Positions 58,673-64,000 of a stretch of 64,000 nt of DNA are shown here, in pieces. The notes below the pieces were generated by a model, which was not told where the DNA came from, did not search any database, and saw nothing but the letters and a program-made list of their open reading frames with translations. The position numbers were made by a program, and so were the translations under genes. The stretch covers positions 2,728,001 to 2,792,000 of the forward strand of contig NZ_CP133188.1 in assembly GCF_030913635.1 (NCBI RefSeq), written 5' to 3'. The stretch is from Sedimentibacter sp. MB35-C1. Lineage in GTDB: Bacteria > Bacillota > Clostridia > Tissierellales > Sedimentibacteraceae. Position 1 is the first letter of the stretch, and the number at the start of each line of letters is the position of its first letter.

Positions 58673-59490
58673 AGCCAATCCACCAATTCCTTTACCTCGA
58701 TTATATCCCTGGGAACGTTCAGGCCTTCATCCGCCAGTTCCTTAGCAAGTTCAGTAACTTGTGGAACATCAAGCCCAAATTTTTTTATTTCAACAACATT
58801 CCTGAAAACTTCCTTAGGGGTTCCATCAAGCTTTATACTTCCCTTATCCATTATTACAACTCTATCAGCTTGTACAGCCTCATCCATATAATGTGTTATT
58901 AAAAGTATAGTCTTACCACTTTTCTTCAACTTATGAAGCGTTTCCATTACCTCATCTCTCCCTGACGGATCAAGCATTGCGGTAGGCTCATCAAGTATTA
59001 TACATTCTGAATTAAGCGCAAGGATTCCGGCAATTGCAATTCTTTGCTTTTGTCCTCCTGAAAGCATATGAGGAGGTCTTTTTCTATATTCATACATGCC
59101 GACCGCTTTTAAGGCGTCATCAACTCTTTTTCTTATTTCTAACGGTTCAACCCCTTGATTTTCAGGTCCAAATGCTATATCTTCTTCCACAATTGTAGCA
59201 ACAAGCTGATTGTCGGGATTTTGAAAAACCATTCCGGCAGTCTGACGTATGTCCCACAATTTAGAATCATCCGCCGTATCCATTCCATTTACATATATCT
59301 TTCCATCCGTTGGAAGAAGCAGTGAGTTTATCAATTTAGCCAATGTTGATTTGCCCGAACCATTGTGGCCAATTATTGCTGTAAACTCTCCTTTTCTGAT
59401 GTTCAAGTTAACTCCATCTACGGCAAAAGAGCTATCCTCGTTGTTGTATTTAAATTTTACATTTTCAATTCTTATAATATTCTCTATCAT
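58663..59490 (-). CDS. ecfA1: ECF transporter ATPase EcfA1
   Basis: This 275-residue ABC ATPase has Walker [10 protein letters not shown] at 41-49, signature [15 protein letters not shown] and [17 protein letters not shown]. It forms the ATPase pair with EcfA2. In Firmicutes ecfA1 normally follows rplQ directly; here a complete agr locus of about 3 kb lies between. A promoter at 59524-59552 can drive the ecf operon by itself. AGGTG precedes ATG. Confidence 0.95.
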   Translation of the reverse strand: MIENIIRIENVKFKYNNEDSSFAVDGVNLNIRKGEFTAIIGHNGSGKSTLAKLINSLLLPTDGKIYVNGMDTADDSKLWDIRQTAGMVFQNPDNQLVATIVEEDIAFGPENQGVEPLEIRKRVDDALKAVGMYEYRKRPPHMLSGGQKQRIAIAGILALNSECIILDEPTAMLDPSGRDEVMETLHKLKKSGKTILLITHYMDEAVQADRVVIMDKGSIKLDGTPKEVFRNVVEIKKFGLDVPQVTELAKELADEGLNVPRDIIEVKELVDWLCQ

Positions 59491-59523
59491 AACGCACCTG
59501 CAATTATTTTTTCACTGCATTAA

Positions 59524-59552
59524 ATAATATCATTATTCAATTAATTTTACAA
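59524..59552 (-). promoter_or_regulatory. Promoter of the ecfA1 operon
   Basis: TTGTAA (59547-59552), a 17-base spacer and TATTAT (59524-59529) on minus, about 35 bases before ecfA1. It makes the ecf genes independent of agrB upstream. Confidence 0.65.
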
Positions 59553-59586
59553 CACTAAATTATTACCTAACTTAACGTATTGTGCA

Positions 59587-59616
59587 GAAAAAAGCAGCCC
59601 ATATCCGGACTGCTTT
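59587..59616 (-). terminator. agrB terminator
   Basis: AAAGCAG/CTGCTTT stem with a 12-base loop followed by TTTTC on minus, 20 bases after the agrB stop. It separates agr from the ecf operon. Confidence 0.78.
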
Positions 59617-59636
59617 ATAACCCAATACACAATGCT

Positions 59637-60197
59637 TCACTTTTTCAATAGACTTACCGATTCAATTACCATTGCCACAACTCCTGTAATGTAAACATAA
59701 CCGGTTTCTGCTCTTAAACAATATAAACTAACAGCAGCTAAGCTAAGTACTATAACTATTATTCTGCTTATTGTCTTATATTTTTTCTTCTCATTTTTAT
59801 TCAAAGGTTTATTTTCCGTTTCGGCCGGCGCAAGCCAAAAAACCATGAAAATAGAAAATATGATTCCAAGTACTAAAACAGTCTCCCCATATTGCTTTAG
59901 ATATGTACCGCACAATGCTGATATGACAAATATAGAAAATGATAAAAGCATACACTCAACATGCGTTTTGGCATGATAACCTCCGGCAAAAGTTCTAAGT
60001 CCCGAGAGAAAAATGATAAAAATTAAGAGCTCAAGTTTTTTGTTCAAAAGGTAAGCTGTAACAAAAAGAATTATCAGATTCAGCAAAAGAGACAGTAAAA
60101 CCTCTATGCTGTAGGCATACACAGCCTTTTCATTATCTGAGGAATTGAGCTTCGACCCAATTCCCTCAGACAAGAAAACAGAAATCTTATTTATCAT
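59637..60197 (-). CDS. agrB: AgrB-type peptide-processing membrane protease
   Basis: This 186-residue polytopic membrane protease cleaves AgrD and cyclises it. Catalytic His75 and Cys82 lie in LRTFAGGYHAKTHVECMLLS, matching the staphylococcal H77/C84 pair. The remainder has five or six hydrophobic segments. The start ATG overlaps the agrD end by 11 bases, so it is coupled to agrD translation; no strong ribosome site is seen. The order agrA-agrC-agrD-agrB differs from the staphylococcal agrB-D-C-A. Confidence 0.92.
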   Translation of the reverse strand: MINKISVFLSEGIGSKLNSSDNEKAVYAYSIEVLLSLLLNLIILFVTAYLLNKKLELLIFIIFLSGLRTFAGGYHAKTHVECMLLSFSIFVISALCGTYLKQYGETVLVLGIIFSIFMVFWLAPAETENKPLNKNEKKKYKTISRIIVIVLSLAAVSLYCLRAETGYVYITGVVAMVIESVSLLKK

Positions 60198-60324
60198 CTT
60201 TCAACAGGCATTGCGGAACCTTCGGCTGGTTATACAATAATATGCAAGTCATCCCCATGGTTGTTTGAGCAGTAGCCACCAAAAATGCAGCAATACATGA
60301 CATAAAGGATAAAGTTTTTCTCAC
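60187..60324 (-). CDS. agrD: AgrD-type cyclic lactone autoinducer precursor
   Basis: This 45-residue peptide follows AAAGGAGG eight bases before a GTG start. An amphipathic hydrophobic N-terminus (KTLSFMSCIAAFLVATAQ) precedes TCILLYNQPKVPQCLLKDDK. The core C-I-L-L-Y and the following NQPKVP match clostridial AgrD, where a cysteine thioester-linked ring ends at an aromatic residue and the QPK-P tail is removed. Predicted product: a five-residue thiolactone on CILLY, inferred. An extra Cys in the tail is unusual. It is too short for routine gene calling but its position before agrB fixes it. Confidence 0.88.
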   Translation of the reverse strand: MRKTLSFMSCIAAFLVATAQTTMGMTCILLYNQPKVPQCLLKDDK

Positions 60325-60354
60325 TTTACATTCCTCCTTTCAAACGTTAACAAC

Positions 60355-60383
60355 ATAATATATTATTTGTGGACAACATTCAA
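60355..60383 (-). promoter_or_regulatory. agrDB promoter
   Basis: TTGAAT (60378-60383), a 17-base spacer and TATTAT (60355-60360) on minus, upstream of agrD in the 189-base agrC-agrD gap. A repeated 9-bp element lies just upstream of the -35 box. Confidence 0.68.
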
Positions 60384-60394
60384 TAATTTTTAAC

Positions 60395-60403
60395 TCAGAT
60401 TGC
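60395..60403 (-). repeat. Direct repeat upstream of agrDB promoter (copy 1)
   Basis: GCAATCTGA on minus, 11 bases upstream of the agrDB -35 box. An identical copy is at 60495-60503, exactly 100 bp away. It may be an AgrA (LytTR) binding site, which is inferred. Confidence 0.4.
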
Positions 60404-60445
60404 CTATTCGGTTATTTTTGTTGTTTGAGCGGTATTGCATGGCGT

Positions 60446-60475
60446 AAAATAAACTTGTAATCAGCTGCTTACAAG
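60446..60475 (-). terminator. Weak hairpin after agrC
   Basis: CTTGTAA/TTACAAG, a perfect 7-bp stem with an 8-base loop, followed by TTTATTTTA on minus. It may partially terminate the agrA-agrC transcript before agrD. Confidence 0.45.
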
Positions 60476-60494
60476 AATAGTTCCATGGCTATAT

Positions 60495-60503
60495 TCAGAT
60501 TGC
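60495..60503 (-). repeat. Direct repeat upstream of agrDB promoter (copy 2)
   Basis: The second GCAATCTGA, just past the agrC stop. The spacing of 100 bp to copy 1 is far larger than the roughly 20 bp usual for paired LytTR boxes. Confidence 0.35.
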
Positions 60504-60513
60504 TTCGATATCC

Positions 60514-61833
60514 TTACATTTTTGCCATCATCTGTACTTCCACAACAAATACGTTGCCTTCATAATTTAATTTTACAAATCCTCCGTATTTCTCTGCTAT
60601 ACTCCTAATGCTCTTAAGTCCGTATCCATGCCTTGTTTTATCTTTCTTAACGGTGAGTAATTTGTCTCCTTGTTTATTAAGCTTTCCGCTATATGGATTT
60701 TCCGATTTTATTATGATGCAATTGCCCAGCATATCTATTTTAAGATTTATATATTTTTCATCGCATTTTGCACACGCTTCAATTGCATTGTTAATAATGT
60801 TATTTAATATCCGGCATATATCCTCCTTGTCAATATATATTTCATTTTCCTCTGTCAAGCCGCTTTGAATATCAACATCTATATTTTGAGAATTTGCCTC
60901 TTTAAGCTTAAAATTTAGAAATGATGTAATTATGTTATCCTTATCTATTTGAGGCAAGTGCTGTATATCCATTTCCCGGAGCTTTTTTTCAATATGTTTA
61001 GATATTTTCTCCCTTTGGTTTAACTCATTGTAGCCGTAAAGTATTGCCAGCTCTCCCCGCATATCATGTCTTAAAATTCGAATTTCTTCCAAAACCGAAT
61101 TAACATCAGAAAAATACGTGTGCTCCATTTTCATATGCTGCAGCTCAAGATCATTTTTATGTTTCTCGTCCATATCCTTTATTATTCGCCCTGTTAAAGC
61201 TATTGAAACTATTGAAATAAGCGATACGCACAATGTAAGAATAACCAAATTGGTATTTACAGCTTCATTTTCAATTTTAATGTTTCCGTACATCCAAATA
61301 ACCATAACTATTACGGTAACTGTTAAAAATAGTATTGTACCTACAAGAAAATAATACCTGTTATTAAGTAAGTTCAACTTTTCCTTGTTGATCTTTTTCT
61401 TCATAAACATATAGATATACACAAACAAAGTCTGAGATATTACCATACCCTCGAATCTTAAGAAATTTTGTTCTTGGTTTAGTTTTAAATCTAATCCAGA
61501 TATCGTAGAAATTAAAACAGCTGCCAATAATTCACATATACCAAGAATTACAATAAGTAAAAAGGTTATAACTGCTTTTGAAAATACATTTCCCCTAAAT
61601 ATAATAACTGTAAAAATAAAAATGAGTACAATGTAACTTAAATATATAAAAGGATTTAATCCAATTGAAATATTATAATTTAAAATGCACAATATCGCTG
61701 TCATAAATAAAATAGCAGTTTCCACTGAATACCTAAATCTGAGCCTTCGATCATAATTTAATTCAAACACTTTAAATATCACAAAGACTTGAAGAAAATT
61801 AACCAAAAACTCTATTAAATACCACTTGCTCAT
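60514..61833 (-). CDS. agrC: AgrC-type sensor histidine kinase
   Basis: This 439-residue kinase has about six membrane segments in residues 5-215 that would bind the peptide signal, a coiled linker, phosphoacceptor His256 in RILRHDMRGELAIL, and a GHKL ATPase with N-box NNIINNAIEACAK and GYGLKSIRSIAEKYGG. It is of the HPK10 type paired with LytTR regulators. It overlaps agrA by four bases. Its ligand should be the peptide from the agrD gene just downstream. Confidence 0.92.
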   Translation of the reverse strand: MSKWYLIEFLVNFLQVFVIFKVFELNYDRRLRFRYSVETAILFMTAILCILNYNISIGLNPFIYLSYIVLIFIFTVIIFRGNVFSKAVITFLLIVILGICELLAAVLISTISGLDLKLNQEQNFLRFEGMVISQTLFVYIYMFMKKKINKEKLNLLNNRYYFLVGTILFLTVTVIVMVIWMYGNIKIENEAVNTNLVILTLCVSLISIVSIALTGRIIKDMDEKHKNDLELQHMKMEHTYFSDVNSVLEEIRILRHDMRGELAILYGYNELNQREKISKHIEKKLREMDIQHLPQIDKDNIITSFLNFKLKEANSQNIDVDIQSGLTEENEIYIDKEDICRILNNIINNAIEACAKCDEKYINLKIDMLGNCIIIKSENPYSGKLNKQGDKLLTVKKDKTRHGYGLKSIRSIAEKYGGFVKLNYEGNVFVVEVQMMAKM

Positions 61834-62561
61834 AATTTCACCGCCAATCTTTTTAGTTTAAACTTATTATTCAATTCCGCCAAACACCTCCGGCTTGCCT
61901 CTTCTCTTGCTTCATTGCTGAAATAAACTATATTTTTTTTGATTGTCCTGACATTGCGCATATTTATCAAGCATGATTTACTGGCTCTTACTATGTAATC
62001 ATTGCACTCCAGTTCTTTTTCAATACTTTCAAGTGTTTGCACAATTATTACTTCTTCTTCATCCAAACGATGTATGTGTACTTTGCGATCTTCTTTTTTG
62101 CGCAATATGTGAGTTATTTCATTTACAGGTATCCGGTATTTTACTCCTTTAAAATCCTTTACATCCAAAAACATTACTTCTTTCCTGATTTCTTCGTTGC
62201 ATTCACGCAGAGCATTTTCTATAATACTTGTGCTGACAGGCTTTAAAAGATAATTTTTGGCTTTGACCTTGTAAGATTCATATGCGTATTCTTTATATGA
62301 AGTCAAATAAAAAATAACAGGATCTTTACTTTTTTCCCTAATCAGCAGACCTGTTTCTATGCCATTTAATTCAGGCATTTCCATATCTAAAAATATAATG
62401 TCAAATTGATTTTTCATAAACGCTTGTACAAGATTTCTACCTGAACTATATGTACTTATTTTGCAATTCATATTTATATTTAAGGCAACCGTTTTTATTA
62501 TTTCGGTCACTATTTCTCCATATTCTATGTTGTCATCACAAACAGCAATATTGAATCTCAT
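61830..62561 (-). CDS. agrA: AgrA-type LytTR response regulator
   Basis: This 243-residue regulator has a receiver domain with acidic Asp9/Asp10, phosphoacceptor Asp59 in FDIIFLDMEMPELNG and Lys107 in YLLKPVS. A LytTR DNA-binding domain (about 135-243) follows. It presumably activates the agrDB promoter and other targets when phosphorylated by AgrC. It is the first gene of the locus, with a promoter at 62586-62613. It lies in the gap where ecfA1 is usually next to rplQ. Confidence 0.92.
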   Translation of the reverse strand: MRFNIAVCDDNIEYGEIVTEIIKTVALNINMNCKISTYSSGRNLVQAFMKNQFDIIFLDMEMPELNGIETGLLIREKSKDPVIFYLTSYKEYAYESYKVKAKNYLLKPVSTSIIENALRECNEEIRKEVMFLDVKDFKGVKYRIPVNEITHILRKKEDRKVHIHRLDEEEVIIVQTLESIEKELECNDYIVRASKSCLINMRNVRTIKKNIVYFSNEAREEASRRCLAELNNKFKLKRLAVKL

Positions 62562-62585
62562 ATTTTCACATCCCTATAATAGTAT

Positions 62586-62613
62586 ATTATATCAAATAAT
62601 GAAAATTTTTCAA
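62586..62613 (-). promoter_or_regulatory. agrA-agrC promoter
   Basis: TTGAAA (62608-62613), a 16-base spacer and TATAAT (62586-62591) on minus, 25 bases before the agrA ATG. Confidence 0.7.
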
Positions 62614-62687
62614 TGTATGATTATAAGAACTTTTAACTTAAGTACACAAATCAATCTTTAATTTGTTCGTTCTCCATGCTGTGCGCA

Positions 62688-62726
62688 CAAAAAAAGCAAC
62701 TTAAATTTTTTAAATTGCTTTTTTAA
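62688..62726 (-). terminator. rplQ operon terminator
   Basis: AAAAAAGCAA.TTAAA/TTTAA.TTGCTTTTTT stem on minus followed by TTTTTGTG. A second hairpin ACTGAAAGGG/CCCTATCAGT at 62728-62754, one mismatch, lies between it and rplQ. These end the alpha operon before agrA. Confidence 0.85.
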
Positions 62727-62776
62727 AACTGAAAGGGAAAAATCCCTATCAGTCATATTTATTTATTTGATGAACT

Positions 62777-63118
62777 CTATACAAGTTCAATTATCGCCAT
62801 TTCTGCTCCATCGCCTCTGCGTGGTCCCAATTTTAGAATTCTGGTGTATCCACCGTTTCTATCCTTGTATTTAGGAGCAACTTCTTCAAATAGCTTACTT
62901 ACTGCATTTTTGTCATATAAATAAGCTGCCGCCTGACGTCTTGCATGTAGGTCTCCTCTTTTGCCCAGAGTAATTGTTCTTTCTGCAACTCTTCTTAATT
63001 CTTTAGCTCTAGTTACTGTTGTAACAATTCTGCCTTTATTAATTAAGTCAGCAGTCATATTTCGAAGCATTGCTACTCTGTGGCTAGTCTTGAAACCAAG
63101 CTTTCTGTGACTACCCAT
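62777..63118 (-). CDS. rplQ: 50S ribosomal protein L17
   Basis: This 113-residue protein has the family opening [20 protein letters not shown] and [20 protein letters not shown], ending in [16 protein letters not shown]. Length is normal. AAAGGAGG precedes ATG. It lies 20 bases after rpoA, the usual end of the alpha operon. Confidence 0.98.
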   Translation of the reverse strand: MGSHRKLGFKTSHRVAMLRNMTADLINKGRIVTTVTRAKELRRVAERTITLGKRGDLHARRQAAAYLYDKNAVSKLFEEVAPKYKDRNGGYTRILKLGPRRGDGAEMAIIELV

Positions 63119-63138
63119 GCTTAGTCCTCCTTTTACAA

Positions 63139-64000
63139 CTAATTATCATTTTTTCTAAGAGATAAACCCAGTTCTTCAAGTTTCTTCGCAACTTCGTCTA
63201 AAGATTTCTTTCCAAGGTTTCTTACTTTCATCATATCATCTTCTGATTTGTATGTAAGCTCCTCAACAGTATTGATTCCTGCTCTTTTCAGACAGTTGTA
63301 CGATCTAACTGATAGATCAAGTTCCTCTATTGTCATTTCCAAAACTTTTTCTTTTTCATCTTCTTCTTTTTCTACCATTATTTCAACGTCATTTACATGA
63401 TCTGTCAATGATATAAATAAATTAAGATGTTCATTCAATATCTTAGCCCCTAAAGAAACAGCTTCTTCAGGTTCAATTGTACCATTAGTCCAAATCTCAA
63501 TTGTCAATTTGTCGTAATCCGTTCTGTTTCCTACTCTGGTATCTTCAACAGTAAAGTTTACTTTTTTTACAGGTGTGTAGATAGAATCTATAGGAATAAC
63601 GCCTATGGGCTGACTTTCCTTTTTATTTCTTTCTGCCACCACATAACCTCTTCCTTGTTCCATTTCCATTTCTATAATGAGCTCGGAACCTTCTTCAAGA
63701 GTCGCAATGTGCAGATCTTCATTTATTATATCCACATCTGTGCCTGTAATTATATCTGCTGCCGTAACCTCTTTAGGACCTTTTGCATCTATAAGAAGCT
63801 GCGCAGGTCCTGGTACGTTCATTTTAGCAGCTAGATTTTTTATATTAAGAATTATTTCTGTTACATCTTCTCTTACTCCAGGTATTGTTGAAAATTCATG
63901 CAACACACCTTGAATATTGATTGATGTTACAGCTGCTCCTGGTAACGATGAAAGAAGTATTCTTCTGAGTGAATTTCCAAGTGTTGTTCCATAACCTCTT
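63139..64000 (-). CDS. rpoA: RNA polymerase alpha subunit (5' end outside window)
   Basis: The reading frame stays open to the window edge, so the first codons are missing. Visible parts are the N-terminal assembly domain ([20 protein letters not shown], then [18 protein letters not shown]) and the C-terminal domain ([30 protein letters not shown]-like [15 protein letters not shown]) that binds UP elements and activators. About 287 of some 315 residues are present. It is followed by rplQ. Confidence 0.97.
   Translation of the reverse strand, partial: RGYGTTLGNSLRRILLSSLPGAAVTSINIQGVLHEFSTIPGVREDVTEIILNIKNLAAKMNVPGPAQLLIDAKGPKEVTAADIITGTDVDIINEDLHIATLEEGSELIIEMEMEQGRGYVVAERNKKESQPIGVIPIDSIYTPVKKVNFTVEDTRVGNRTDYDKLTIEIWTNGTIEPEEAVSLGAKILNEHLNLFISLTDHVNDVEIMVEKEEDEKEKVLEMTIEELDLSVRSYNCLKRAGINTVEELTYKSEDDMMKVRNLGKKSLDEVAKKLEELGLSLRKNDN

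Overview
The window is a chromosomal segment of a low-G+C, Gram-positive anaerobe of the Clostridia/Tissierellia type. The evidence is AT-rich DNA with AGGAGG ribosome binding sites, 17-bp-spaced TTGACA/TATAAT-like promoters, pyruvate phosphate dikinase, a ferredoxin-dependent 2-oxoacid oxidoreductase with butyrate kinase and phosphate butyryltransferase, a clostridial agr system, Prp-processed L27, EndoA/MazF, and an ECF transporter beside the ribosomal cluster. A Sedimentibacter-like genus is only a guess. I see no insertion sequence, prophage or CRISPR array.

Layout. 1-6076: an rRNA operon on the minus strand (16S, tRNA-Ala, 23S, 5S, tRNA-Asn, tRNA-Leu). Both large rRNA genes carry extra hairpin-forming sequence (16S helix 6/V1 and 23S helix 45), and four near-identical tandem promoters drive the operon. 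6143-13717: a TPR protein, a B12-binding radical SAM protein and an unknown protein, then a lytic transglycosylase, argS and a GNAT acetyltransferase. 14085-16698 (plus): an Lsa-like ABC-F ATPase behind a structured leader, and a BadF-type sugar kinase. 16838-25741: a catabolic island. TRAP transporter dctPMQ and a four-subunit 2-oxoacid:ferredoxin oxidoreductase lie on minus; a divergent Crp/Fnr regulator, butyrate kinase and phosphate butyryltransferase lie on plus. Together they could import a 2-oxoacid, oxidise it to acyl-CoA and recover ATP. 25897-36606: mutS2, a U32 peptidase-family protein, an unusually long ZapA-like coiled-coil protein, dxs and divergent ppdK. 36747-41599: small genes, folA-thyA, a HAD phosphatase, a divergent cis-prenyltransferase-like protein and yhbY.

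41643-48126 (minus): two radical-SAM-linked genes, RNase E/G, rplU-prp-rpmA and obg. 48360-54571: folC, mazEF, acpS, upp, a MATE exporter and a lipid kinase. 54624-64000 (minus): the 3' end of the ribosomal protein supercluster, rpoA-rplQ, then ecfA1-ecfA2-ecfT-truA-rplM-rpsI, then queT behind a preQ1-I-like riboswitch. A complete agr quorum-sensing locus in the order agrA-agrC-agrD-agrB sits between rplQ and ecfA1. Its 45-residue AgrD precursor is short and easy to overlook.

The best leads for something new are the 2-oxoacid island as a single functional unit, the agr locus inside the ribosomal cluster, the rRNA insertions, the ABC-F leader with mutually exclusive pairings, the degenerate preQ1-like element, and paired palindromes before ppdK. 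All functions are read from sequence and family knowledge; none was tested.
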